From NCBI GenBank assembly GCA_003255025.1, contig QANY01007449.1:186001-250000 (forward strand): a stretch of DNA of 64,000 bases, in the 5' to 3' direction. The notes below the pieces were generated by a model, which was not told where the DNA came from, did not search any database, and saw only the letters and a list, made by a program, of their open reading frames with translations. This document shows, in pieces, positions 45,586 to 57,393 of this stretch. Source of the DNA: Datisca glomerata (taxonomy: Eukaryota; Streptophyta; Magnoliopsida; Cucurbitales; Datiscaceae). Made by a program: the position numbers and the translations under genes. Every line of letters begins with the position of its first letter. The first letter of the stretch is position 1.

Positions 45586-47981
45586 AAGAGGAAAGTGATA
45601 AACAAAGTTTTACGAAACAAATGGGAGATGACAGCTTATTTATAGGTAAGGAGAGTGAAGTTCATCAAGAACACATCACTTACATGCACTATTCTTTTCT
45701 ACAAAAGTAAAAATATTTTACATTAGTACTTTTGACTAAGAATAGTAAAAATGATAAATAGTTACATAATTATTTGACAAATAGTATAATAATTATAGAA
45801 AAAGATAAAATATAAAGATTCCTTGATAATTCTTATCTTTGACTTCATGTCTTGATTATTACTTTATTTTTTGGAGAAGCCATTGTTATCATTTCTTGAT
45901 AATTGCTATCTTGAACTTTTGTGTCTTGATTATTGATTCATTGTTGGAGAAGTCATAATTACTTATTTTGAAAGTCATCATGATTGTTGCATTATGTTGG
46001 AGAATCATCATCATATATCTTAATTTTTGATTTCTTGATTATTTCAACATTGACATTTTGGCAAGAACAAATTCTTCTATTTATTCACTGATTAATCTGA
46101 ATTTATTTATCATCACTGAGATTGATATTATCAAACGGGTCTTGTGAATCTTGAAACGGATCATAAGTTCATTTAGGTAAAATTTGACCCTTTTGGGTAC
46201 TTTGATCCTTCAATTGTTGACGAGTAGCCTTTCTGGATGATTGAACTTTTTTGGATTTTGGGTTTAGTTGAGTAACTTGAATCTACAGATGATTTAGAGT
46301 TATTATTTTCTAAAAGGAGAAGCATTTTCTGGATTAATTCTTACTTCAATTTAGATTTAAGTTCTGTGATTTTTGATTTACCCTTTGAAGTGAGTTTGGA
46401 TTCTTTGGATGAATTTGAACGGGATAGTTTAATTTATAGATTTGGGTTAATGGGCTCATTAATGAAGCTTTGGCAGAAATATTTATCAATTTTATATTGG
46501 GATGAATATCTACAAAATCATGGTTGATGGATGCAATTATTTTCTGGATATTAAATTTATCCCACCATTTAACATGTCTAGTGAGGATTCCATCTTTAAC
46601 TGATTATTGCTATTTTAAGATCCAGAGTATATTTGTATTTATTTGAAAAGTAGAGTAATTGGGAAAAAGAAGCTTCAATTGATGAGGGTTTGTATATTTT
46701 CAAAAATAAATTAAAACCTTGTTGAAAATCTATTGAAAATAATTATAAGACAGGGCCATGAATGGACCATCATCTTAAGAACCAATTTGGAAAACTAATT
46801 TTTAAATTCTTATCAAAATTTAAAACCACGAGTAGGAAAATTCACTCTTTCATGCAGGAAAATCATATGCCAAGCATCAATATAATAAAAAACAATTATA
46901 TTATTTTTTGTTTGAAAGAATTTTGAGACCTGAAGGATGAGATTTCTATATCTCCATGGTTATAATTTTGAGAAAGTAGAAGGGATGATAGCGGATTCTT
47001 CCTTCAGAACTTTTGATTGGGCTAATATTAGTGGACTTTGTTTCTAAGAGAATGTCTATGTAGAAATTGAGATTTTTGTCTTTGTGACCCGGGACAAAAT
47101 GAAAATCTGGAAGAAAATGAGCTTTTGCTATTTCAGCAGGATCTTTCAAATGAGCAAATGATGGCTCAATATGATAGAGATTTTTGCTGATAATTTTTCA
47201 AGAAATAAGAAGATGATTTTTATATTTTATAATTGGTTGATTAAATGACTGGCCATTAAAAGGTTGAGTAATTGAGAATGAGTTAAATTGGTTGGCTAGG
47301 ACTGATTAGTAATTGGGTCTAATGGACCCAAGTATTGTTAATTGAGCTTGGTTAGGAGTAGAAGACTCCTCTTTAATTTGGGCCTTAAGGGCTAATTTTG
47401 GAGTCAAAGACTATTCTATAATCGATCAATTCATCATCCTCACATAATTTTTGAAAGTGATACTGATTTTTTTAGGTAAGGACTCTACAACATGCCTATG
47501 ATTTTTGGAAATCCGTCAAGCATGACGAAGAAAATTTCTTCCATTATAATTTTTTTTACTGTTTTATTTGAAAATTCAATTTTAAAATTTAATTGTCCCA
47601 ATAGGTTCACAGTTTAAATTTTCTATCATCATAACAAAATTCGTTATCTTTGTGAAAATCTATTTTTTGACATTTCTCATATCATTAAATTAGTGTTGCA
47701 TTGAAATCATGCTTTAACCCAACTTCTTTCAAAATTTTATATAATTCATCAATCCATGCATTTCTTGGATATTCAAATCCATTATGACCATAATTAATGA
47801 ATGGAAGTTTTGAACAAAAAGTAGCTTCCCTATCTTTGAACTTTTTGATTTTAAATGAATTTCGATTGAGAATTCTGAGTTTTACATTTCAGTATCTAAT
47901 AGGTCAAAATTCTCATATTCTTCCATGGTAGAATTTTAAAATGATTTCTAGCATATGAGAAAGGAAGTCAGGAATTGAATT
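45586..47981 (-). mobile_element. endogenous pararetrovirus fragment (Caulimoviridae-like), minus orientation
   Basis: From 45586 to about 47420 the sequence is the reverse complement of 61640-63450, including a TATAAATA box (45637-45644 on the minus strand) and the ORF that follows the polymerase in the plus-oriented copy. From about 47420 to 47981 it differs from the region that precedes this ORF in the other copy, so a virus-derived rearrangement or deletion lies at 47420. All frames are broken. The fragment ends exactly at the target duplication of the Copia structure. Confidence 0.7.
45637..45644 (-). promoter_or_regulatory. TATA box of viral intergenic region, left copy
   Basis: TATAAATA on the minus strand in the same context as the box at 63416-63423. 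In intact pararetroviruses this region drives the full-length transcript; activity here is unknown. Confidence 0.5.
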
Positions 47982-47986
47982 ATTAG
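47982..47986. repeat. target-site duplication ATTAG, left
   Basis: ATTAG directly precedes the first TG of the outer LTR. The same five bases follow the last LTR at 57389-57393. Confidence 0.7.
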
Positions 47987-48517
47987 TGTTGATAGAGAGT
48001 TGAGAACACGATTGCTATCATGGTGAATTCTCTCTATGATTAAAAGGTTAATAAAATATTCTGAAAGAATAATCTTCGTATTTCTTAGAGAATTGACTCA
48101 GTAAATTAATCATTTTCAGTAAATCTCTAGATCCTATATGTTGAGTACATCTAGAGACAGAAAAGTGTATTGAATTATTCTACGTGCACACACACGTCAT
48201 AGTGTGTTTGAGGATTAACTTGGAAGATCTTGGTGTGGATCTCGAAGTCCGTTGTTCGTGGAAACGCATGATTGTTGTTTTGCTATGATGCTTGATATAG
48301 ACTACTATAGGTATATGATTTCTATCTATATATGTTTTAGAATTAATATATAAATATATAATGGATCGTGATTGAAAAGAATTTTCAATAAGAGTTTTCA
48401 TTTTAAAACAGTTGCGTCATTCTTATTTTCGTTTCATCAAAAAAACATATGATTCATTTTTAATTAACTTTTAAAAGACACCACGCCTCTGGCGCTCGTG
48501 CGCCGTGTTCTCCAACA
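47987..48517 (+). repeat. Copia LTR 1 (outer left)
   Basis: 531 bases, TGTTGATAG to CTCCAACA. It shares the GTGTGTTTGAGGATT block and the TTAATATATAAATATATAA block with the other two. No primer site follows it, so the start of its internal region is gone. Confidence 0.8.
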
Positions 48518-49770
48518 TAAATATCTTAGTGAATGTACTGTATATAATAATATTATATATGACATGGCCGATGTGGATTAATATCTTTATTAACTTACCG
48601 TTTATCATAAAAATTTAATACACATAATTTTGATGATCATATATAGATCAGTCTGAATCTTGAGTAGTCATGAAATTCTATGCATATTTCTGGATCTTTT
48701 GATTTACTCGTTAAGGTTTGTTTGTAAAACAAGATAATGACTTTTGTTTTAGAGATTTAGTGATATGGATGAATAAGAGAGTTTCACCCATGATCTTGCA
48801 AGATTTAGAATCCGAACTTTCCTAACGGATCATTTATTGATTCCCTTAAGTTTTAATTATAAAACTGAATGGTTATTGAGCACATATTTATAATATGATT
48901 ATCAACTAGTCATTCACTAGTGAATTAATTGTATTTAAGAATCAAGAGGTAATTAGAAGGGTAAAACAATAATTTTGACCATCTCTAATGTACGAACAAA
49001 TATTTGGAGGACAAAACTAAATGAAATTATTATATCAATGGACTACACGAGAATACTTTGTAAATACATTAAGTAATCTCTAAGAGTTCAATTTCATATT
49101 TATAGCGGAGTAGTAATAAAATTAATAATTGAGATTATTTAATTAAAAAGTTTAATTAATAATCAGGTTTATTAAAGCTTATGATTATGGGTCCATAGTC
49201 CCCAAGTCACCTCTGTACTACATGGTCTAGGGTGTGAATATTTCATGACATGCGAAAAAGACTAACTTGTAAAAAAATTTATATTTCTGCGGCAAGTATA
49301 ATGATGAGATAATATTGTATGATTAATTAATTGAATGATTTGATGTAATTTTTTAAAATTATCATTAAATAATAATATCAATTAATTTGTGATAATCAAT
49401 AAGTGAGGTAAAATATCTAATATACGAGATTAGATAATGTTTAATTATTATGAGATAATAATTCAAATTCTGAATTAACTAAATCTGTTGTTTAAACTAA
49501 TAGATAAGCTAGTTGATAGGGATTGTCAGATAAGTTAATTATTGAATTAACTAATATATAGATATTTATCGGATTAAAATCATTAATAAATTTACAGAAA
49601 TTACCGCGTGTCATGTTAGACTGTTACACGTCAATCACTGATTTTGAATCCAAGATTGGCATGTGCTATTCTAGTGCTCCGTGGCACTGCAGTAGGGTGG
49701 CACATTGTAGTGCATCACGACACACTACAATGCCATGTAACACTGCAGTGTTGTACAATTGGAGTGGGTC

Positions 49771-52398
49771 TGTAATGCCCCGATCCCCAGGGTTTAACAT
49801 ACGTGTAATTTTATAATTTTAAAATCCCCAATACGAAACAAACCATATTTGAGAAAATTCTCAAATTGAAATTCTTAATTTACCCATGATAGAAAAATAT
49901 TGACCTTAAAAAGCGAAAACATTAACTTATCCATGATTAGAATCTTAATCATTAAATAGCGAAAGCGATAAAGTGTCCTAAATGCATAATTAATAAAACC
50001 TCGAAAAATTGAAATAAAGTCAAAACTTGAAATCCATAATTCATGAAGCTTTCACTAATCATAAATCATAAAAAAACATAACGTAAAATAAACTATTGTG
50101 TTAAACAGAAAACGTTTCTCAAGTTTTAAATCAATTTATAAATTGAAAACATAAATTCTTCTAATTCAACTGGTTATGACAGTGTCTCACTCATGCTGCT
50201 CGCCATCACCATCTGCATCATAAACAACTGTGGAGGATGAGTATTTTAAAATACCCAGTAAGCAAACTCACATAATAACATGCATCCACATATCATAAAT
50301 GCAATCATGACATAACATAACTAAACTTGACATATATCATAAATGAAATAAAATAACATACTTGATCATGACAAGGCTTAACATAGCACGTAGATAACAC
50401 GTGTCTCAAATAGAATCATATAACAAACTCATTCATATCTTGTCTTGGCATATCCTCTAGTTAACAACCAAATCAGAACTGGTCACACGTTAACTGAAAC
50501 ACATCATGATGAATTGGGTGATGAAATAGATGACACACATCGGGTGACGAAACAGATGACACATATCGGGCGACGAAACAGATGACACATATTGGGCGAC
50601 AGGAACAGATGGCACTCATAGGTGACGAAAAATGTGAACATATGGCACCTCATGAGTGACATATACCATTTATAGATGACACCCAATGTATGACCAAAAC
50701 ATGAACAAATGATATCCTATGTGTGACGAAAGCATAAACCGATGACACCCTATTCGTATAACTGAAGAAAATGTGAACAATCATGATTTCTTGTTAACTA
50801 AGGGTCGTGCTTAAGTTCATATCTTGATTAATTACCACTTGACTAAATTAACTTGATAACTTGCAAAATCCAACCCATGATAATAATTGAACATATGGTT
50901 CACAAGTAAACATATAATGCATGCTGATATGTGTAACATAATCAAACATGATAACATACTAATATAAAATCAGTCATACTCAGACATTTATCTCATGATA
51001 ATCACATGAATAACTGAAGAGTAATTAAACACCAAAGTATTCACGAATATAACATCATCAAAAAATAGTTGAACAAATAATAAATATAAATACATGATAT
51101 ACAATTATAACAATGGGAGTCACATCATCATGTAAGCCCACTTACACAAAGCATATACATTTATCACACATGAGTCATATTATGATGTAAATTCACTTAC
51201 CTGAAGCGGAAGAATGAACTAAACAATTAAAGACCTGAAATCTAAAAAAATATAATCACTAAATTGTTTTGAAATAAATCAATATAAACACATTATTAAT
51301 ATCATATAAATAGAGATTTAATTAATACAATGAAAATGGGTGTGAGTGAGGCTGAAAATAATGCTTTGGGTCAGAAATTGAAAGATTAAAATTGGTCAAA
51401 CGTTCAGACCGGGCTGGTTCAGATCACATCAGTTCGGTTTGGTCAGATTGGACCGGTCAACCTGGGTTAAGTGAACTGGTTCTGGTCGGCCAGAACCAAC
51501 TTGATGGGAAGTCCTAATTGCAGAACGAAAAATAGAGAGAAAGAAAGAAAAAGAGAAAGGGATTGTCGGTGATGGAAAGTTATCGGTGATGGTAGAAGCA
51601 AAGAGAGGGGGAGAGAGAGATAAGCATAGAGAATGGGAGACATATAAAATGACTGTTAGAGAGAGATCAAAGAAAGAGAGAGAGACAAAGAACAAAGAGA
51701 AACATCGAGACAGGGAGACCGAGAGAAAAGCGAGCGGGAGAGAAACAGCGAGAGGGAGAGAGAGCAACATGGGCATAAAAGAAGAAAAATAAAAGAAATA
51801 GAAAGAGAGCAAGAGAGAGACGAAGATGAAGCAGAGAGAGAAAGAGTAGAAAGAAGAAAGAAGCAGAGAGAGACAAAGACACAAAGAAAATGAGAGAGAG
51901 ATAACAGAGATAGAGCATAGAGAACAAATAGATAAAAGAAAAGAAAAAGATAAGTTGAGAGAAACATAGAGAAAATGGGATGAAGCAAGGACGAGAGAGA
52001 GAGAGAAAGAGACAAAAACACAGAGGAAGAGAGAAAAGAAAGAAATCAAGAAAACGAAGGAGAAGGTGATTACCAAAATTGATGAACCCAATGAAGTCCA
52101 AGGAGAACACGGGCTACATTGAATCTGAGAGTGGGGAGAGTTGTAGAAAAAATAAATAATATTAGGTTAGGGTTGGTTTAGGATGTAAAGAGATGTATGG
52201 TGTGAGTGAGTTTTAAAATTATATACTAAAACACTTTTGAAATTAAAAAAAAATTAAACTTTGAATAAATCTTGTCTAATTAAAAATAACTTTACAAAAA
52301 ATACAAAAAATCCATCTTTAAAATCAAAATTTAAAATTACATGATCTTTTAAATCATTTTTACGAAAATGCCCATTTACGAAAGGTCGGGGTATTACA
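49771..52398 (-). repeat. nested Gypsy 3' LTR (2628 bp)
   Basis: Contains imperfect 27-30-bp repeats with CAGATGACACATATCGGGCGACGAAA at about 50515-50640. It also has a GA-rich tract at 51525-52060, which makes long but meaningless open frames on both strands. Confidence 0.8.
51525..52060. repeat. GA-rich low-complexity tract
   Basis: Over 500 bases of AGAGAGA-type sequence within the nested Gypsy LTR. The CT strand gives a 220-residue Leu/Ser/Phe-rich frame that looks like membrane helices but is compositional. Confidence 0.9.
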
Positions 52399-52499
52399 TT
52401 CTCTCCTCCATAAAAACATTCGTCCTCGAAAGAAAGATGACACATTTTTTTAAAACACTGGAAATACCCAAAAAGAATCCAAAACTGAACCAACGGTAA

Positions 52500-52800
52500 A
52501 ACACAAAAGACAAATGAAGAAAAGAAAATATATGTTCAATCAACGCGAAGATTGAATGCCCAATAACGAGAAGTATACCGACATCAACTGCTGTTTAATC
52601 GCCCGCTTCCTGATGTGTCAAAGCGAATGCCTTTCCTTTATTCCTGTTGATTGTTGTGCTATCGTTCTGACCTTGTTTGTTCAAGGGACAATCCTTGAGA
52701 TAATGCCCAGTTTTCCCACACTTAAAGCAAGCATTAATCTTCTAATAACACTGTCCGACGTGGATTTTGTTGCAAGTGACGCAAACAGGATGGGAATCTC
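52500..52800 (-). pseudogene. nested Gypsy gag fragment with zinc knuckle
   Basis: Minus-strand sequence at 52684-52731 encodes CFKCGKTGHYLKDC, a complete CCHC knuckle, followed by a short Gln/Asn-rich tail and then the first residues of a protease-like block. The rest of gag-pol has been deleted. Confidence 0.75.
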
Positions 52801-52808
52801 TAACTTAG

Positions 52809-53032
52809 TTTAGGGTGTAAAGAGATGTATGGTGTGAGTGAGTTTTAAAATTATATACTAAAATACTTTTAAAATTTAAAAAAAATCAAAAACTTTGAAT
52901 AAATCTTATCTAATTAAAAATAATTTTACAAAAAATACAAAAAATCCATCTTTAAAATAAAATTTTAAAATCACATTATCTTTAAAATCAATTTTATAAA
53001 ATGACCCATTCACGAAATGTCGTGGTATTACA
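52809..53032 (-). repeat. nested Gypsy 5' LTR, truncated
   Basis: Matches 52177-52398, the outer 222 bases of the other LTR, then breaks off directly into gag. The primer site and start of gag were lost with the other 2.4 kb of this LTR. Confidence 0.8.
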
Positions 53033-53136
53033 GGGTCACACTTCAATTACAAATTTGTAATTAATTTACTATTTTATGTAAATACCTAAAAAATCTGATA
53101 TACCATTATCTAAAAAATATATTGATATTATTCTAT

Positions 53137-53653
53137 TGGCTTCAGTGTGCTAAGAACACAGTTGTAATCAGGGGGTGAAACTCTCTAAGATTAAAAGTTA
53201 ATAAGAAAGCTCTATGAAGAACTTTTAATTTTTTTTTCCGATTAGAGTTTTGTTTCACAAATTAATTCTTCTAAAAAATCTCTAGATCTCATGTGCTGAG
53301 TATATTTAGAGACAAAAAGATGTTCTTGATATATTTTATGTGTCCACACACGACTTAGTGTGTTTGAAGATTGACTTGAAAGATCGTGGCGTGGATCTCG
53401 AAGTCTATCGTTTGTGGGATAGCAAATTTGTTATATTGTAAGGGCGCTTGATTGGACTATAATATGTATATTTTATATCCATGTATGTCTTTAAATTAAT
53501 ATATAAATATATAACGGATCCGATCCAAATTTTTTTTTTCAATTAAAAAGTTTTAATCTTTGGAATCTGCAACGATGTGATTATTTATTGTTTTATAATT
53601 TTTTTTAAAAACACCATCAAGCCTTCCGCCGCGCGTCGCCACGGATTCCAACA
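53137..53653 (+). repeat. Copia LTR 2 (middle)
   Basis: About 517 bases ending GGATTCCAACA. It serves both as the 3' LTR of the first unit and the 5' LTR of the second. Confidence 0.75.
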
Positions 53654-53655
53654 AT

Positions 53656-53668
53656 TGGTATCGAAGCC
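53656..53668 (+). other. Copia primer-binding site
   Basis: TGGTATCGAAGCC, two bases after the middle LTR, close to the initiator tRNA-Met complement. Confidence 0.75.
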
Positions 53669-55624
53669 ATGTTTAAATATATCTGTATATTAAATACTAT
53701 GTGGTGTTCTTGCATCGTTCATAATATATATATATATATATATTGATATGTATGAATGAATGGATGATTTGTTTTTAAATGTATGGTTAATGATGAATAG
53801 TTAATTGTATGGTGACTTTTATGTTTAGGTTTTGTTATTTATTTTTTCCTTAGATCTTGTGTATGACACTTTGGGCAAAGAAATTTTTGTAATTTTATTT
53901 TGAATATCATGTTGTAAAATTCTGATCGTGAGAAGATGAAGAACGCACAAGACGAACGAGGGCGAAAAAGGAATTCCAAAGGAATTGTAGCGCCAGCACA
54001 GGAAACTGGATTTTCGGCACTGGCGCCGTAAAAAAATCGGCGTCCTCGACAGGCTTCCGTGAAGAACCCCGGTGGTGGATGGGGGCGGCGGTGGGAAAGT
54101 CCTATCATCGGAGGTAATTGTTATTACTGCAAGGGAAGTTTCACAGAAACCCTGATACTGTGTTACCTTATCCCCGCGACGTGTCCTGAAAACCCAAATC
54201 CTATAATTATCTTTTAAATTCTAAATTTTGATTTTGAAATTTGAAATTTGATTTTCAAAAGGATAATTATCGATTTTAATTATTTTTTTAAATTAAAATT
54301 AATTAATTGATTGAGTTTGATCCAAATTTGATGAGTCATCAAATTATTTTTTTTGACTATCAAATTCAGTTAATTTTAAAATGATAATTAATGGGATTAT
54401 TTAATTAATAAAAATAGTTTATCCTAATTAAAAGGTTTTGGTAAAAGCCTGAAGATTATGAAGATGGACCTCTAATGGAGAAGGAGGTATTTGAGAAATA
54501 TGTATTCTTGAAGTCCTCTTTGTAATTATTTTTATTTTACAAAGGTTATAATTTAGAAATATCCAATAATTACTCGGTTCAGCATTTATTTATTTAATAA
54601 TTAAATAAATATTTATTGATTTGATTGATAACATGATCATGCATTAGTGGATCACATGCCATAAACGAAACCCCATGCAATTTTATTTAATCACGCGTCT
54701 CATTAGTAAAAACATGATTGATTAGGACTTTCCTAATATGTTTATATGAATTATTTTGAAAAATCAATTACATGTAAATTGCTAGATTTTAATTAGTTAA
54801 AACTTGGTAATCACACCACTCTAAAGACTATAGTAACATTTAGTATAACCAACTTTATTATAAGTGTTTTACTAAAGTTTGATAAATGTAATTAATTAGT
54901 TGTTCTAGGTTCACCTAATTTTGACTTAGGCTCTTTAGAAGGTTAAATGAACTTAGACCAATGAGATTAGATTAACTATTAATTTTACATTCATAGGGTT
55001 ATTTTAACTAGTAATTAATTTGGAATTAATTGATTAGTTAAAATAGAAATACATTATCCAAAAATAGTGGGTGAGAGAAGGTTAACATATCAATGTAACC
55101 TATGGTCTACATTATTAGTACAACACTGTGAGGTACTATGAGGGCCTTGAGATGACTTTTTTTTCATCCCCCTAAGGAAGTTTCAAGTTGTATCAATACA
55201 AAGGTAGAATTCTTAAGAAGTTAGGACTAAGTAATGTAGTTTAGTTTTGACTGACCCTAATGCGGCATATTCTCAATCAAGTCACGAAATCTGAAATAAT
55301 AGGTTACACTCATAAAATCACAATTAAGTTTTGAGTGGATAATTGTGACTTGACCAAATAAGTGATACCTTATTATTAACAGAGAAGATATGAGTTATTT
55401 TGAGTTTTAATTAATAAGGATGAGAATGTCTTATAAATAGTAAAAAATTAATCTGATCGACCCTAAGGCGTCACATTAATTGTTAGGTTGTCTTATCATG
55501 GATTAATACATGTTAAATTTATATGTTTAATATATTGCATTCAAGCATCACGTTTACTTTCTGAATTCTTGATATTTATTTTAATTATATTGAATTGCGT
55601 ATGTTTTATTTTTCAGTTATTATT
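53669..55624 (+). other. leader of second Copia unit
   Basis: No open frame on the plus strand. A GC-rich patch at 53940-54120 gives a minus-strand frame (53839-54108) without motifs, taken as chance. The rest is AT-rich. Confidence 0.6.
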
Positions 55625-56037
55625 ATGTCTATCATGGGCAACACTATTACTGTTTTACTTGCGCTTGAGAAATTAAATGGAGATAATTTCATAAGACGGA
55701 AGCTAAATTTAAACTTGATGTTACTGAGGAATGTCCTGAGGAGCCCGCTGGTAATGTTCCTAAGAATGCTAAGGACAAGTTTGATGCTTGGATTCAATCC
55801 AACAACAAAGCTGAGTGCTACATGCCATGAATGATGTTTTTAGAACCAAACATAAAAGCATGAAAAATGCCTTTGAGATTATGAAATCTTTACAGACGAT
55901 GTTTGGATAACAGTATGAAGTCATCATGAGGCTACTAGGAGCTACTTGACAACCAAGATGAAGAAAAGCACCTTTGTGCGTGAAAATGTTTTGAACATGA
56001 TTAATATAATGCATGAGGTAGAAGTACAGAACAACAT
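55625..56037 (+). pseudogene. Copia gag fragment
   Basis: Starts MSIMGNTITVLLALEKLNGD, a usual plant Copia gag opening with the 'LNGxNF' block. It then continues through several frames with recognisable CPEEPAGNVPKNAKDKFDAW, KHKSMKNAFEIMKSLQ and EVEVQNNM pieces. At about 56037 it passes without a break into the 3' internal region, so the rest of gag and all of pol were removed by one deletion. Confidence 0.75.
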
Positions 56038-56908
56038 GAAAATGATTATATCAATGGACTACACGAGAATACTCTGCAGATACATTATGTAACCTCTAAG
56101 AGTACAATTTTATATTTATAATGGAGTAATAATGGAATTAATAAGTAAGATTATTTTATTAAAGAGTTTAATTAATAATTTAATTTATTTGAGCTTAGGA
56201 TTATGGGTCCATGGTCCCAAGTCACCTATGTACTACACAGTCTAGGGTGTGAATATTTCAGGACAAGGGAAAATGACTAACATGCAAAATGAATTATATT
56301 TCTGGGGTAAGTATATAATTATGAGATAATTATGTATGATTAATTAATTAATTAAATTATTTAATGTAATTTTCAGAAACTATCATTAAATAATAATATT
56401 GACTAATTTTATGTTAATCGATTTGTGACATAAAATATCTAATTTATGAAATTAGATAATGTTTCATTATTATGAGATAATAATTAAATTTTGAATCAAC
56501 TAGATCGGTTGTTTGAACTAACATATAAGCTAGTTGATAGAGATGATCAGATAAGTTAATTTTTTATTTAACTAATATCTAGATATTTATCTGATTAAAA
56601 TAAATAATAAATTTACAGAAATTGCCACGTAGTATGTTAGACTGCCACATGTCAATCACTTATTTTGAATCAGAGATTGACATGGACTACTGTACTCCTA
56701 CGTGGAACTACAATGGTGCCAGAAACTACAGTGTCATGAGGTACTGTGATTTCTCATGGCACACTGTAGTGCCGTGTGGCACTACAATGTTTGTATATTG
56801 TAGTGTGTCCCACTTCAATTGCACATTTGTAATTAATTTATTATTTTATATAAATTTCTAAAAAATATGATATGTCATTATCTAGAAAATATATTGGTAT
56901 TATTCTAT
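56038..56908 (+). other. 3' internal region of second Copia unit
   Basis: Aligns with 49022-49765 plus 53038-53136. Contains short CACTGTAGTGCC-type inverted repeats near 56760-56800. No coding. Confidence 0.65.
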
Positions 56909-57388
56909 TGGCTAATAACACAATTGTAATCATGGGTGAAACTCTCTGAGATTAAAAGTTAATCAAAAAGCTCTGTGAAGAACTTTAATTTTTTTCCCGA
57001 TAAGAGTTTTGTCTCACAAATTAATCTTTCCTGAAAATCTCTAGATCTCATGTTTTGAGTACATCTAGAGACAGAAAAGTTTCTTGATATATTCTACATA
57101 CCCATAAACGTTCTAGTGTGTTTGAGGATTGACTTGAAAGATCGTGGTGTGGATCTTGAAGTCTATCGTTTGTAGGATAGCAAGATCGTTGTATTGCAAT
57201 GACGTTTAATTGAACTACAAGAGCTATATTTTATGTCTATGTTTGCCTTTGATTTAATATATAAATATATAATGGATCCGATCCAAAAAAGTTTTTATTT
57301 TTGGAATCTACGACAATGCGATCATTTTATAATTTTTTTGTAAGAACACCACCACGCCTTTCGCAGTGCGTCGTCACGGATTTCAACA
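56909..57388 (+). repeat. Copia LTR 3 (outer right)
   Basis: About 480 bases, same body as LTR 1 and LTR 2, ending TTTCAACA. Confidence 0.75.
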
Positions 57389-57393
57389 ATTAG
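57389..57393. repeat. target-site duplication ATTAG, right
   Basis: Matches 47982-47986. Confidence 0.7.

Larger units (their letters stand above)
49771..53032 (-). mobile_element. nested Ty3/Gypsy element with internal deletions
   Basis: Begins TGTAATGCCCCG and ends GGTATTACA, with the 5-bp duplication GGGTC on both sides (49766-49770 and 53033-53037). It interrupts the Copia tandem at a point that is continuous in the other unit. On the minus strand the 3' LTR is 49771-52398. It is preceded by the polypurine tract and the GGACGAATG-type block common in Del/Tekay chromoviruses. The 5' LTR is cut to about 224 bases. The internal region is only about 410 bases. Confidence 0.85.
48518..53136 (+). 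other. internal remnant of first Copia unit, interrupted by Gypsy
   Basis: 48518-49021 has no partner in the second unit. From 49022 on it aligns with 56038-56908 except for the nested Gypsy element at 49771-53032. No coding capacity remains. Confidence 0.65.
47987..57388 (+). mobile_element. three-LTR tandem Copia structure, with nested Gypsy
   Basis: Three related LTR copies in the same orientation end at 48517, 53653 and 57388 with CCAACA or TTCAACA. The stretch upstream of the second copy (49022-49765 and 53038-53136) is repeated upstream of the third (56038-56908), so the order is LTR, deleted unit, LTR, second unit, LTR. One 5-bp duplication (ATTAG) surrounds the whole. A primer site and a broken gag follow the middle LTR. 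Reverse transcriptase and integrase are absent in both units. Confidence 0.75.

Noticed and set aside
51429..52110. Long minus-strand frames (220, 147 and 121 residues) resembling multi-pass membrane proteins
   Set aside because: They are translations of a CT-rich low-complexity tract inside a Gypsy LTR. Overlapping frames in other phases are equally open.
53839..54108. 89-residue minus-strand frame in a GC-rich patch
   Set aside because: Antisense to the Copia leader and without recognisable motifs.
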